50,970 nt of DNA from Curvibacter microcysteis (GTDB taxonomy: Bacteria > Pseudomonadota > Gammaproteobacteria > Burkholderiales > Burkholderiaceae_C): contig NZ_JAQSIO010000014.1 in NCBI RefSeq assembly GCF_028649455.1, positions 1 through 50,970 on the forward strand. Reading direction: 5' to 3'. Both the position numbers and the translations under genes were made by a program. This document shows positions 18,712 to 28,092 of this stretch, in pieces. How positions within the stretch are numbered: position 1 is the stretch's first letter; each line of letters starts with the position of its first letter. The notes under the pieces are model-generated. The model saw only the letters and a program-made list of their open reading frames with translations, had not been told where the DNA came from and did not search any database.

Positions 18712-19512
18712 TCAGGCGCCGGCGCGGCGCAGCGCGACAAAGTCGGGCGTGCGCTTGTTCAAGAAGGCGCCAATGCCCTCGGCCGATTCAGCGTCGCCCT
18801 GGGCCTGCACCATGTGCTCGGCCTCGCGGTCCAGTTGCTCGGCCAGGGGGGCCTGGGGGGCGGATCGGCACAGGTCCTTGATGCGCGCGTTGGCGCGCAG
18901 CGGGCCGGCGGCGATCTGCTGGGCCAGGGCCGTGGCCTGGGCCAGGGCGTCACCCGGCTCGCTCAGACGGTTGACCGCGCCCAGCGCGTGCAGGCGCTCG
19001 CCCGAGAGGCGTTCGCCCGTCAGGCACAGCTCGGTCAGGACCTGGCGCGAAACGAACTCGGCCAGGAAGGCGGTGGCGCCGCCGTCGGGTGTGAGGCCGA
19101 CCTTGACGTAGGCCACCGAAAACACCGCATTGCGCGCCGCCACCAGCAGGTCACAGGCCAGGGCGATCGACAGGCCCGCGCCGGCGGCCGCGCCCTCGAC
19201 CGCCGCGATGACAGGCTTGGGGCTGTCGCGCAGGGCCCGCACCAGGTCGTGCAGGCCTTCGAGGCGCTGGCGCCGCTCGCTCAAGGGCAACTCGCGGCGC
19301 TTGGCCAGTTGGCGCAGGTCGCCACCGGCACAGAAGTGCCCGGCCGCGCCGGTCAGCACCACGGCGCCCACGCGGTCGTCCTGGGCCGCCGCCGTGAGGG
19401 CTGCCGTCAGCTCGGCGTAGAACTCGGGCGACAGCGCGTTGCGCACGCTGGGGTTGTTGTGCGTCAGCACCAGCACGGCGCCGTCGCGGGCTTGCAGCAG
19501 CAGATCGCTCAT
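18712..19512 (-). CDS. Enoyl-CoA hydratase/isomerase family protein
   Basis: 266 residues, a one-domain crotonase. The oxyanion-hole segments are visible: HFCAGGDLRQ near residue 60 and AAVEGAAAGAGLSIALACD near 105-125. At the second catalytic position it reads VGLTPDGGAT, with Asp, as in PaaG-like members, where hydratases normally have a PGxGG stretch with a catalytic Glu before it. It may therefore isomerise or open a ring rather than hydrate. It is encoded between the small acyl-CoA dehydrogenase and the CoA-transferase, with short spacing (14 and 37 bases), so it belongs to the same pathway. Confidence 0.9.
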   Translation of the reverse strand: MSDLLLQARDGAVLVLTHNNPSVRNALSPEFYAELTAALTAAAQDDRVGAVVLTGAAGHFCAGGDLRQLAKRRELPLSERRQRLEGLHDLVRALRDSPKPVIAAVEGAAAGAGLSIALACDLLVAARNAVFSVAYVKVGLTPDGGATAFLAEFVSRQVLTELCLTGERLSGERLHALGAVNRLSEPGDALAQATALAQQIAAGPLRANARIKDLCRSAPQAPLAEQLDREAEHMVQAQGDAESAEGIGAFLNKRTPDFVALRRAGA

Positions 19513-19526
19513 GGTCGGCTCCGGTG

Positions 19527-20660
19527 TCAGGCCTGGCGGCCCAGCGCGATGTAGCGCTGCAGGTGGTGGTCTTCGTCGCCGAATTGGTGGTCGATCATGA
19601 CCAGGCGCTTGGCGTAGTGGGCCAGGGGCAGCTCCCAGGTCATGCCGATGCCGCCGTGCATTTGCACCGCTTCTTCAGCCACCAGGGCGCCAATGCGACC
19701 GATGCTGACCTTGGCGGCCGACAGCGCGCGCTCGCGCGTCACGCGGTCAGCGTCCATGGCGGCCGCGGCATTGATGACGGCCGAGCGGGCCTGTTCCACT
19801 TCCAGCAGCACGTCCGCCATGCGGTGTTGCAAGGCTTGGAAGCTGCCGATGGGCACGCCGAACTGCTTGCGCGTCTGCAAGTACTCCAGCGTGTACTGCT
19901 TGGCCACGTCCATGGCCCCCACGGCCTCAGCGCACAGGGCCAGCAGGCCCCAGCCGATGGCCAGCTCCAGCGTGGCCAGGCCTTGGCCTTCGGCACCCAG
20001 CAAAGCCTCGGCGCCGACCTGCACCGCTTGCAGCGTGACTTCAGCGGCCCGGCCGCCGTCGATGCGGCCATAGCCCCGGCGCTGCACGCCGGCCGCGTCG
20101 GTGGGCACCAGGAACAGAGAAATGCCCTCTTCGGCTTCGATGTCACCGGCCACACGGGCCGACACCAACAGCAGCTGGGCCGCCTCGGCCTGCAGCACCA
20201 CGGCCTTGGCGCCATCGAGCTGCCAGCCGGTGGCGGTGCGGGTGGCGCGGGTGGCCACGCGGGACAGCTCGTAGTGGCTGCCGGGCTCATCGTGGGCCAG
20301 CGCGGCCACGGTGCTGCCGTCGATCAGGCCCGCCAGGGCTTGCTTTTGCGCCGGGGTGCCCGCCGCGGCCAGGGCGCGGCCCACGACCAGGGCGCCCAGG
20401 AAGGGTTCGACCACCAGGCCGCGGCCCAGGCTCTCGAACACCACGCTGACGTCAAAGCCGGCGCCGCCAAAGCCGCCTTCGGACTCAGGGAACAAGGCGC
20501 CCAGGGCGCCAATCTCGGCCAGTTGCTGCCAGACGCTGGTGCTCAGGCCTTGGGCGCTGCCCGCCACCTCGTTGCGCACCTCGAAAGGGTATTGCTCGGT
20601 GATGAAGCGGTTCAGCGTGTCCGCCAGCATGCGGCGGTCTTCGGTGTGTTCAAAGTTCAT
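19527..20660 (-). CDS. Acyl-CoA dehydrogenase, small (PimD-like) subunit
   Basis: 377 residues, beginning NFEHTEDRRMLADTLNRFI, a start typical of proteins named pimeloyl-CoA dehydrogenase small subunit. The middle domain is divergent. The C-terminal helical domain has YTLEYLQTRKQFGVPIGSFQ near residue 247 and EEAVQMHGGIGMTWELPLAHY near 330-350, both standard for FAD acyl-CoA dehydrogenases. It follows the large-subunit gene by 12 bases, and such pairs are thought to form alpha2beta2 enzymes. By analogy with pim operons it would oxidise a dicarboxyl-CoA at the alpha-beta bond and pass electrons to ETF, also encoded in the cluster. Confidence 0.9.
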   Translation of the reverse strand: MNFEHTEDRRMLADTLNRFITEQYPFEVRNEVAGSAQGLSTSVWQQLAEIGALGALFPESEGGFGGAGFDVSVVFESLGRGLVVEPFLGALVVGRALAAAGTPAQKQALAGLIDGSTVAALAHDEPGSHYELSRVATRATRTATGWQLDGAKAVVLQAEAAQLLLVSARVAGDIEAEEGISLFLVPTDAAGVQRRGYGRIDGGRAAEVTLQAVQVGAEALLGAEGQGLATLELAIGWGLLALCAEAVGAMDVAKQYTLEYLQTRKQFGVPIGSFQALQHRMADVLLEVEQARSAVINAAAAMDADRVTRERALSAAKVSIGRIGALVAEEAVQMHGGIGMTWELPLAHYAKRLVMIDHQFGDEDHHLQRYIALGRQA

Positions 20661-20672
20661 CGCGACCTCGTG

Positions 20673-21869
20673 TCACAGGCCCAGAATCATCTTGGAGATG
20701 ATGTTCTTCTGGATTTCATTGGAGCCGCCGAAGATCGACAGCTTGCGGTTGTTGAAGTAGAGGGCAGCGGCCTGGGCGGCCTCGGCCGGGCCCACGGGCT
20801 CGTCGGCATAGCCTTCGTACATGGCCTCTTCGATGAAGGGCAGCGCGTAGGGGCCCATGGCGCGGCGCGTCAGCGAGGTGAGTTCCTGGCGGATCTCGGT
20901 GCCGCGGATCTTCAGCATCGAGCTCTCCGCGCCGGGCACGCCCCCCCCAGCCACCGCCGCGATCACGCGCAGGTTGGTGGTCTTCATGTTCTCCAGGTCG
21001 ATCTCGACCTTGGCCAAGCGGGTGGCAAAGCCCGGGTCTTCGAGCAGCGGGCGGCCGTGGCGCTGCACCTTGGCCGCGATGCGCTTGAGGCGCTCGAGTG
21101 CGGCCACGCTGAAGCCCACGCCCGCGATGTTGGTGCGCTCGTAGGTCAGCAGGTACTTGGCGTAGGTCCAGCCCTTGTTTTCTTCGCCAACCAGGTGGGC
21201 CACCGGCACTTTGACGTCGGTGAAGAAGACTTCATTGACCTCGTGCTCGCCGTCCAGGGTGATGATGGGGCGCACTTCGACGCCCGGACTGTTCATGTCC
21301 ACCAGCAAGAAGCTGATGCCCGACTGCTGCTTGGCCTCTTTGTTGGTGCGCACCAGGCAGAAGATCATGTTGGCGTGGTGGCCCAGCGTGGTCCAGGTCT
21401 TTTGGCCGTTGACGATGTAGTGGTCGCCGTCGCGCACAGCCGTGGTCTTGACCGAGGCCAGGTCCGACCCGGAACCGGGCTCGGAATAGCCCTGGCACCA
21501 CCAGTCGTCGCCGTTCAGGATGCGCGGCAGCCAGTACTGCTTTTGCGCTTCGCTGCCGTACTTGATGAGCACCGGGCCCAGCATGTTGACGCCAAAAGGC
21601 ACGATGCGCGGCGCGCCGCCGACGGCACATTCGTGCTCGAAGATGAACTTCTGCACCGCGTTCCAGCCCGGGCCGCCGTACTCGCTGGGCCAGTGGTTGG
21701 CCAGCCAGCCGCGCTCGTTCAGACGGGTGTGCCATTCGACCGAGTCCTCGCGCGTCAGGCGCAGACCGGCCTTGACCTTGTCGCGCAGGCGGGCTGGCAG
21801 CTGGTCGCGCAGAAAGCCTTGCACCTCGGCGCGGAAGGCTTCTTCTTCAGGGGTGAAATTCAGGTCCAT
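20673..21869 (-). CDS. Acyl-CoA dehydrogenase, large (PimC-like) subunit
   Basis: 398 residues, start MDLNFTPEEEAFRAEVQGFL. Conserved features: CQGYSEPGSGSDLASVKTTA near residue 135, the FAD/substrate loop; YIVNGQKTWTT near 160; YERTNIAGVGF near 255; and the C-terminal FGGSNEIQKNIISKMILGL. The glycine in FGGSNEIQ takes the place where medium-chain dehydrogenases carry their catalytic Glu, so the base must come from elsewhere, as in other large/small-subunit enzymes. The in-frame ATG 38 codons upstream is rejected since it lies inside the thiolase gene. Partner: the small subunit gene directly downstream. Confidence 0.93.
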   Translation of the reverse strand: MDLNFTPEEEAFRAEVQGFLRDQLPARLRDKVKAGLRLTREDSVEWHTRLNERGWLANHWPSEYGGPGWNAVQKFIFEHECAVGGAPRIVPFGVNMLGPVLIKYGSEAQKQYWLPRILNGDDWWCQGYSEPGSGSDLASVKTTAVRDGDHYIVNGQKTWTTLGHHANMIFCLVRTNKEAKQQSGISFLLVDMNSPGVEVRPIITLDGEHEVNEVFFTDVKVPVAHLVGEENKGWTYAKYLLTYERTNIAGVGFSVAALERLKRIAAKVQRHGRPLLEDPGFATRLAKVEIDLENMKTTNLRVIAAVAGGGVPGAESSMLKIRGTEIRQELTSLTRRAMGPYALPFIEEAMYEGYADEPVGPAEAAQAAALYFNNRKLSIFGGSNEIQKNIISKMILGL

Positions 21870-21882
21870 GGAGGCTACTCGC

Positions 21883-23064
21883 TCAGAAAATTTCAAACAG
21901 GCCGGCGGCACCCATGCCCCCGGCAATGCACATGGTGACCACGGCGTACTTGGCCTGGCGGCGGCGGCCTTCGAGCAACACATGGCCCACCAGGCGCGCG
22001 CCGGTCATGCCGAAAGGGTGGCCGATGGAGATGGCGCCGCCATTGACGTTCAGGCGCTCGTCGGGGATGCCGAGCTTTTGCTGGCAGTAGATGGACTGCG
22101 AGGCAAAAGCTTCATTGAGTTCCCACAGGTCGATGTCGTTGACCGTCAGGCCGTGGCGGGCCAGCAGCTTGGGCACGGCGAACACCGGGCCAATGCCCAT
22201 CTCGTCGGGCTCGCAGCCGGCAATGGCCAGGCCACGGAAAGCCCCCAGGGGTTGCAGGCCCAGGCGCTCGGCCTCGGCGGCTTCCATCATCACGCAGGCC
22301 GAGGCGCCGTCAGACAGCTGCGAGGCGTTGCCTGCGGTGACGAACTTGTCCGGGCCATTGACCGGGGCCAACTTGGCCAGGCCTTCGTAGGTGGTGCCAC
22401 GGCGGTTGCAGTTGTCGGCGGTGGCGGTCACCTCTTGCTTCGTGACTTCCTTGGTCTCCTTGTTGACCACGGCCATGGTGGTGGTGCAAGGCACGATCTC
22501 GGCGTCGTAACGGCCAGCCAGTTGGGCTTCTTCGGTCTTGCGCTGGCTCTCGGCCGAGAAGCGGTCCTGCGCCTCGCGGCTGATGCCGTAGCGCTGGGCC
22601 ACGATGTCGGCGGTTTCGATCATCGACAGGTACAGGTCGGGCTTGTTGGCGACGATCCAGGGGTCGAGCGTGAGCTGGGCGTCGTCGCGGCTCTTGATGC
22701 CCGAGATGCTCTCGACACCACCTGCGATCATGGCCGGCACGCCCTCGGCCACGATGCGGCCAGCGGCCATGGCAATGGCTTGCAGGCCCGAGGCGCAGAA
22801 GCGGTTGACCGTGGTGCCACCGATGCTCAGCGGCAGGCCAGCGCGGATGATGGTCTGGCGCGCGATGTTGCGGCCGGTGATGCCCTCGGGGTAGCCGCAA
22901 CCCAGGATGGCGTCTTCGATCAGGGCCGGGTCGATGCCCGAGCGCTCCACCGCGGCCTTGACGGCAAAGGCGGCCAGGGTCGGGCCCGGGGTGATGTTGA
23001 ACTCGCCACGGTGCGACTTGGTCAGCGGGGTGCGGGCGGTGGAAACAATGACGGCTTGGCGCAT
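21883..23064 (-). CDS. Acetyl-CoA acyltransferase (thiolase, PimB/FadA type)
   Basis: 393 residues, the usual length of a thiolase. It cleaves 3-ketoacyl-CoA with CoA to acetyl-CoA and a shortened acyl-CoA. The nucleophilic Cys is in [14 protein letters not shown] near residue 89, the His in [13 protein letters not shown] near 349, and the second Cys in [13 protein letters not shown] near 380, so all catalytic residues are present. The gene begins 25 bases after the fadB-like gene and ends 13 bases before the acyl-CoA dehydrogenase start. In this context a degradative rather than a biosynthetic (PhaA) role is favoured. Confidence 0.95.
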   Translation of the reverse strand: MRQAVIVSTARTPLTKSHRGEFNITPGPTLAAFAVKAAVERSGIDPALIEDAILGCGYPEGITGRNIARQTIIRAGLPLSIGGTTVNRFCASGLQAIAMAAGRIVAEGVPAMIAGGVESISGIKSRDDAQLTLDPWIVANKPDLYLSMIETADIVAQRYGISREAQDRFSAESQRKTEEAQLAGRYDAEIVPCTTTMAVVNKETKEVTKQEVTATADNCNRRGTTYEGLAKLAPVNGPDKFVTAGNASQLSDGASACVMMEAAEAERLGLQPLGAFRGLAIAGCEPDEMGIGPVFAVPKLLARHGLTVNDIDLWELNEAFASQSIYCQQKLGIPDERLNVNGGAISIGHPFGMTGARLVGHVLLEGRRRQAKYAVVTMCIAGGMGAAGLFEIF

Positions 23065-23089
23065 GGGATGTCTCTTTTCAAAAATCGGT

Positions 23090-25234
23090 TCATTCGGACT
23101 GGTTCAGCGAGGCGAAATTGGCGCCCTTGGCGACCAGCTCCACCAGCAGGGGCGAGGGCTTCCAGAACAGCGGGTCTTCCTTGGCAAAGGCCTCGATGTC
23201 GGCCAGGATCTGCGGCAGGCCGATCATGTCGGCGTACTTCATCGGGCCACCGCGGTAGCGCGGGAAGCCGTAGCCATGGACAAAGGTCACGTCCACATCG
23301 AGCGGGCGCAGCGCGATGCCCTGGTGCACCACGTTGGCGCCTTCGTTGACCATGGCGGCCATGTAGCGGCGCAGGATCTCGTCGTTGCTGAAGGCGCGCG
23401 GGGTGATGCCGGCGCGCTCGCGCTCGGCGTCCACAATCGCCAGCACTTCGGGGTCCATCTCACCGGTGCGCGCACCGGCCGGGTACAGGTAGTAGCCGCG
23501 CCCGGTCTTCTGGCCAAACCAGCCACGCTCGCAGATGCGGTCGGCGATCTGCACATAGCGCGCCTGGGGGTCGCGCGTGGCGGCGCGGCGCTTGCGCGTG
23601 GCCCAGCCGATGTCGCCCCCCGCCAGGTCGGACACCTGGAACGGGCCCATGGGGTAGCCAAAGTCACGCAGGGCCTGGTCAATCTGGTAGGGCGAGGCGC
23701 CGTCTTCCATCATGTGGTCGGCCGCGGCGCGGTACACGGCCAGGATGCGGTTGCCAATGAAGCCGTCGCAGACACCGGCACGCACCGGCACCTTCTTGAG
23801 CTTTTGGGCCAGCACAAAGGCGGTGGCCACCACGTCGGCGCTGACCTGGGCGGGCACCACGATCTCCAGCAGCTTCATGATGTTGGCGGGCGAGAAGAAG
23901 TGCAGACCGACCACGTCCTGCGGACGCGAGACGCTGCCGGCGATCTCGTCAATGTCCAGGTAGGAGGTGTTGGTGGCCAGCACGGCGCCGGGCTTGCAGA
24001 CGCGGTCCAGCTCAGCGAACACGGCCTTCTTGACGCCCATTTCCTCGAACACGGCTTCGATCACCAGGTCGACCTGGGCCAGCGCGTCGTAGGAGGTGCT
24101 GCCGGTGTAGCGCGCCATCACAGCGGCCTTGGCCTCGGCCGTCATGCGGCCCTTGGCGACCAAGCCGTCGTAGACCTTTTCAACGTTGGCGCGGCCACGG
24201 GCAATGGACTCGGCATCGCGCTCGACCATGGTCACGGGGAAGCCGGCGTCCAGCGCCGACACCGTGATGCCGGCCCCCATGGTGCCGCCGCCGATCACAC
24301 CGATGGTGGCGAAGGGGCGCGGCTGGGCGGCCTTGGCTTCGGGCACCTTGAGCACTTCGCGCTCGGCAAAGAAGGCGTGGATCAAACCGGCGCGCTGCGG
24401 GCTGTCGATGCACTGCCAGAACAGCTCACGCTCGCGCTTCATGCCCTCGTCGAACGGCAGGTCCAGCGCGGCCTGCACGGCTTCGATGATCTTCAGCGGC
24501 GAGAACAGGCCCTTGCTCTTCTTGGCCGTGTCGGCGCGCAATGCGTCCAGTTCGGCCTGGGCAGCGGCCTTGTCGGCCAGGCCCAGGGCGTCGCAGCTGC
24601 GGCGCACCGGGGCCTGTTGGGCCAGCAGTTCTGCGGCGTAGGCCAGGCCGGCGCTGAGCGGGTCGGTGCCGGCGCCCACGCGGTCGATCAGGCCCAGCTG
24701 GGCCGCTTCTTCGGCACCGATGTGGCGGCCGCTGAGCATCAGCTCGACGGCGGCCTTGACACCGGCCAGGCGCGGCGCGCGCTGGGTGCCGCCTGAACCC
24801 GGCAGCAGACCCAGTTGCACCTCGGGCAGGCCCAGCTTGCTGCCCGGCAAGGCCAGGCGGTAGTGGGCCGACAGAGCGATTTCCAGCCCGCCGCCGAGCG
24901 CCGGGCCATGGATGGCGGCCAGCACGGGCTTGCGGCATTGCTCAATGTGGCGGCACACGTCTGGCAGCGCGGGCGGCTGCGGGGTTTGGCCAAATTCACG
25001 GATGTCGGCGCCGGCAATGAAGGCGCGGCCCGCACCATGGATCAACACCAGGGCGACCTCGGCGTCGGCCTCGGCCTGGGCGATGGCGGCTTGCAGACCT
25101 CGGCGCACCGCCGCCCCCAGGGCGTTGACGGGGGGGTTGTCGATGGTGACAACCAGCACGGCACCCTCGCGGCGCTGGGTCACGGGGGAGGTCGTGTCAG
25201 CACCCGCGTCGGGCGTGGCAGCAGCTTGGCTCAT
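23090..25234 (-). CDS. Bifunctional enoyl-CoA hydratase/3-hydroxyacyl-CoA dehydrogenase (PimF/FadB-like)
   Basis: 714 residues in the order crotonase domain (about 15-200), NAD-binding 3-hydroxyacyl-CoA dehydrogenase domain ([12 protein letters not shown] near 312), and dehydrogenase C-terminal domains with [14 protein letters not shown] near 480 and a second copy toward the end. In the crotonase part the oxyanion loop [13 protein letters not shown] and [15 protein letters not shown] carry the expected residues, so both activities should be present. The start at MSQAA is chosen since CAGGAGAC is well placed; an ATG ten codons upstream is not. It is the first gene of the cluster, divergent from the LysR gene and next to the TTGACA palindrome. 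Confidence 0.95.
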   Translation of the reverse strand: MSQAAATPDAGADTTSPVTQRREGAVLVVTIDNPPVNALGAAVRRGLQAAIAQAEADAEVALVLIHGAGRAFIAGADIREFGQTPQPPALPDVCRHIEQCRKPVLAAIHGPALGGGLEIALSAHYRLALPGSKLGLPEVQLGLLPGSGGTQRAPRLAGVKAAVELMLSGRHIGAEEAAQLGLIDRVGAGTDPLSAGLAYAAELLAQQAPVRRSCDALGLADKAAAQAELDALRADTAKKSKGLFSPLKIIEAVQAALDLPFDEGMKRERELFWQCIDSPQRAGLIHAFFAEREVLKVPEAKAAQPRPFATIGVIGGGTMGAGITVSALDAGFPVTMVERDAESIARGRANVEKVYDGLVAKGRMTAEAKAAVMARYTGSTSYDALAQVDLVIEAVFEEMGVKKAVFAELDRVCKPGAVLATNTSYLDIDEIAGSVSRPQDVVGLHFFSPANIMKLLEIVVPAQVSADVVATAFVLAQKLKKVPVRAGVCDGFIGNRILAVYRAAADHMMEDGASPYQIDQALRDFGYPMGPFQVSDLAGGDIGWATRKRRAATRDPQARYVQIADRICERGWFGQKTGRGYYLYPAGARTGEMDPEVLAIVDAERERAGITPRAFSNDEILRRYMAAMVNEGANVVHQGIALRPLDVDVTFVHGYGFPRYRGGPMKYADMIGLPQILADIEAFAKEDPLFWKPSPLLVELVAKGANFASLNQSE

Positions 25235-25315
25235 GTCTTGTCTCCTGAAATGCAACACGGCCACCTGGTGGTGGCCTTTGAGGTCTGGGCTGCATTGTTG
25301 TGGCGATAAGCTTTC

Positions 25316-25363
25316 TTGACAATCCCATGAACCATTGACAGACTGTCAAATAATTTTTGACAA
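25316..25363. promoter_or_regulatory. Probable LysR operator: TTGACA repeats with 15-bp palindrome
   Basis: In the 147 bases between the divergent fadB-like and lysR genes, TTGACA occurs three times on the plus strand (25316, 25335, 25357). The middle copy is part of a perfect 7-bp inverted repeat, TTGACAG-A-CTGTCAA (25335-25349). The repeats are 19 and 22 bases apart, about two helical turns, as expected for a LysR tetramer binding a recall and an activation site. The promoters themselves are not clear enough to place. Confidence 0.6.
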
Positions 25364-25381
25364 CCTAGAGCCCAAACCGCT

Positions 25382-26269
25382 GTGGACCTCAGTTCCCTGA
25401 CCTTGTTGGTCGAAATCCTCGATGCCGGCAACCTGAGCCAGGCCGCGCGCAAGCTGAAGATGACGCGCGCCAACGTCAGCTACCACCTCAACCAGCTGGA
25501 AAAATCCGTGGGCGTGCAACTGGTGCGGCGCACCACGCGCCGCGTCGAACCCACCGAGGTGGGCGCCCGCCTGTACGAGCACGGGCGCAGCATCGTCAAC
25601 GAGGTGCTGGCCGCGCAAGAAACCATTGCCACCCTCGGCCAGGGCCTGCAAGGCCGGGTCGGCCTGAGCGTGCCCAGCGGCTATGGGCAGATGGTGATGT
25701 CGCCCTGGCTGCTCGAGTTCAAACGCCTGTACCCCGGCATCGTGCTGGACGTGCTGTTTGAAAACCGCGTCGATGACCTGGTGCGCGACGGCGTCGACAT
25801 CGCCGTGCGCGTGATGCCCGAGCCGCCGCCCCTGCTGGTGGCGCGCGACCTGGGCAGCGTGCGCTACCTGGCCTGTGCCTCCACCGCCTGGGCTGCGCAG
25901 CACGGTCTGCCCGACAGCCTGGAGGCCTTGCGCGCCGCACCGGTGATCACCTCCGGGGTGGTGGGGCGGCAACTGCGGCTGCGCGCCTACCAGGGCGAAG
26001 CGCGCGAAGAAATCACGCTGGAGCCCACGCTGATCTCCGAGCACTTTCCGTTCTTGCGCGACGCCATCCTGGGCGGCCTGGGCGTGGGCCTGGTGCCCGA
26101 CTACGTGGTGCAGGACGCGATCGCCGCCGGCCAGGTGTTGACCGCGCTGGACCACTACCGCCTCAGCATCTTCGGCACCCACATGTACCTGCTGTACATG
26201 CCCAACCGGCACCAGACCCGCGCGGTGCGCACCTGCATCGACTTCATCCTGGGCCAAAGCCGGGGCTGA
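25382..26269 (+). CDS. LysR-family transcriptional regulator
   Basis: 295 residues with a GTG start. The N-terminal winged helix-turn-helix is clear: LTLLVEILDAGNLSQAARKL followed by TRANVSYHLNQLEKSVGVQL, residues 5-50. The effector domain (about 90-290) has the usual two lobes, including VDIAVRV and GVGLVPDYVV. It is divergent from the catabolic cluster, with a repeat-rich intergenic region that looks like its operator. By the usual LysR logic it should control fadB-like through etfA, activated by a pathway intermediate, perhaps an acyl-CoA. This is inferred from position only. Confidence 0.92.
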   Translation: MDLSSLTLLVEILDAGNLSQAARKLKMTRANVSYHLNQLEKSVGVQLVRRTTRRVEPTEVGARLYEHGRSIVNEVLAAQETIATLGQGLQGRVGLSVPSGYGQMVMSPWLLEFKRLYPGIVLDVLFENRVDDLVRDGVDIAVRVMPEPPPLLVARDLGSVRYLACASTAWAAQHGLPDSLEALRAAPVITSGVVGRQLRLRAYQGEAREEITLEPTLISEHFPFLRDAILGGLGVGLVPDYVVQDAIAAGQVLTALDHYRLSIFGTHMYLLYMPNRHQTRAVRTCIDFILGQSRG

Positions 26270-26386
26270 GCGCGCTGGCGCCATCAGGGCCAATGCGGAG
26301 GCCACGCGGCGTGAAATGCCGCTATCCTGCGTCGCAGGCCTGGTGCGTGAGCGCCGTGGCCCCTGTGACCGCAGAAAGGAGCCCCC

Positions 26387-27628
26387 ATGCCGCCCAGCCC
26401 CCCCACCGCCCTGGTGCTCAGTGGCGGCGGTGCGCGCGCCGCCTACCAAGTGGGTGTGCTCCAAGCCATGGCGCAAATGCGGCGCGAGGCCTTGGGCGCC
26501 AGCGCCTCGCAGCGCAACCCGTTTGACATCATCGTGGGCACCTCGGCGGGGGCCATCAACAGCGCCGCCCTGGCCTGCCACGCCGACCACTTCGATGACG
26601 CAGTGCAGCAACTGGTGCAGGTGTGGGAGCAGTTCCAGGCCGACCGCGTGTACCGCGCCGATGCGCTGGGCGTGATCCGCAGCGGCGCCCAGTGGCTGAC
26701 CATGCTGTCCATGGGCTGGGCCCTGGCGCGCTGGCGTCGCTTTCGGCCGCGCTCGCTGCTGGACAACAGCCCGCTGGAAACCCTGCTGCACGAGCTGATC
26801 CCCATGCAGCGCCTGCCGCAAATGCTGGCACGGCGACACCTGAAAGCCCTGGCCGTGACGGCCTTCAGCTACGGCACCGGCGAGCATGTCACCTTCTACA
26901 GCGCAGCCCAGCCGCTGCACCCCTGGGTGCGCTCACAGCGCATCGCAGCGCCCACGCAGCTGGGGCATGAGCACCTGCTGGCCTCGGCCGCGATTCCCTT
27001 CGTGTTTCCGGCGCACAGCATCATGCACGAGGGCACCGTGGGCTGGTATGGCGACGGCTCCATGCGCCAGAGCGCGCCGCTGTCGCCCGCCATCCACCTG
27101 GGCGCGGAGCGCATGCTGGTGATTGGCGCAGGCCGCATGCACGAGCCCGCCGCCCCGCGCGCAGTGGACAGGCGCTACCCCAGCCTGGCGCAAATCGCTG
27201 GCCACGCTTTGTCGAGCATTTTTCTGGACGCACTGGCGGTGGACGTGGAGCGCCTGGCCCGCATCAACCGCACCCTGTCCCTGTTGCCGCCGGCGGCGCT
27301 GGCGCAAACGCCCTTGCGCCCAGTGGAGTGCCTGGTGATTGCGCCCAGCCAGCGCCTGGATGACATTGCAGCGCGCCATGTCGGCGCACTGCCCGCCCCG
27401 GTGCGCAGCTTGCTTCACGGCGTGGGGGTGGGACGGGCCGGTGGGCCTCAGACCCAAGGCTCGGCCCTGGCCAGCTACCTCTTGTTCGAGGCGCCCTTCA
27501 CGCGCGAATTGATGGCCCTGGGTCGGGCCGATGCGATGGCCCGGCGCGACGAGGTGGCGCAGTTCTTTGGCTGGCCCCAGGCCCGCAGCGACACGAGCGC
27601 GACGGCGTCACAAGCTTCGGCCGCCTGA
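26387..27628 (+). CDS. Patatin-like phospholipase
   Basis: 413 residues. The oxyanion loop LSGGGARAAYQVGVL lies at about 11-25, the nucleophile elbow GTSAG at about 50-54 (catalytic Ser), and the Asp of the dyad in WYGDGSMRQSAPL near 222. The family hydrolyses acyl esters of phospholipids or stored lipids. There is no signal peptide, so it is probably cytosolic or attached to the inner membrane. The C-terminal 130 residues are outside the patatin core and not recognisable. The ribosome site AAAGGAGCC is strong. It is a single gene after lysR, 117 bases away. Confidence 0.92.
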   Translation: MPPSPPTALVLSGGGARAAYQVGVLQAMAQMRREALGASASQRNPFDIIVGTSAGAINSAALACHADHFDDAVQQLVQVWEQFQADRVYRADALGVIRSGAQWLTMLSMGWALARWRRFRPRSLLDNSPLETLLHELIPMQRLPQMLARRHLKALAVTAFSYGTGEHVTFYSAAQPLHPWVRSQRIAAPTQLGHEHLLASAAIPFVFPAHSIMHEGTVGWYGDGSMRQSAPLSPAIHLGAERMLVIGAGRMHEPAAPRAVDRRYPSLAQIAGHALSSIFLDALAVDVERLARINRTLSLLPPAALAQTPLRPVECLVIAPSQRLDDIAARHVGALPAPVRSLLHGVGVGRAGGPQTQGSALASYLLFEAPFTRELMALGRADAMARRDEVAQFFGWPQARSDTSATASQASAA

Positions 27629-27675
27629 GGCGCAGCACCACCGCCGGCGTCAGCGACCAGGGCCGCCGCGTCCCC

Positions 27676-28092
27676 TCACTCGGGTGGGGTCTCGAGGTGG
27701 ATGATCAGGGCGCGCACGCCCGGCGACACCTGCTTGGCGCGGTCCACCGCCAGGATGCGCAAGTCAAACGAGCTGCCCTTGGGAATGGCGGTGCGGGGCA
27801 CTTTCTTGCCAGGGTAGGTGTCGGGGTAGACCCCGTCTTCGAGCGGACGCAGGCGCAGGCGCAGGCCTTTGCGCACCATCAGGTCGCGCGCATACAGCTC
27901 CGCCAGCTCATCCAGCGTGACCCAGCCCGAACGGGCTTTGTCTTCACCCGCGCCGCGGCCACTGAGCATGACCTCGAACTTGCCCGCATGTTCGCCTTCG
28001 GTCTCGGCAAAGGGGTGGACGATGAAGGACAGGGGCGTGTCCGTCTTGCGGCCCTTGTACTCATGCGGGATGGCGATGTCGGTCAGGATCAT
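27676..28092 (-). CDS. Conserved-looking hypothetical protein
   Basis: 138 residues; I do not recognise the family. It starts MILTDIAIPHEYKGRKTDT and is rich in charged residues, with alternating beta-type segments and no signal peptide or membrane segment. Its ATG overlaps the stop of the DUF6172 gene by four bases (ATGA), which argues that the two are translated together and may work as a pair. Codon usage matches its neighbours, so it is a real gene. It faces the patatin-like gene across 47 bases, with no clear terminator. Confidence 0.75.
   Translation of the reverse strand: MILTDIAIPHEYKGRKTDTPLSFIVHPFAETEGEHAGKFEVMLSGRGAGEDKARSGWVTLDELAELYARDLMVRKGLRLRLRPLEDGVYPDTYPGKKVPRTAIPKGSSFDLRILAVDRAKQVSPGVRALIIHLETPPE

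Noticed and set aside
19524-21938. 804-codon plus-strand open frame over the acyl-CoA dehydrogenase genes
   Set aside because: Shadow of two dehydrogenases with catalytic and FAD-binding motifs; Val/Gly/His-rich without domain.
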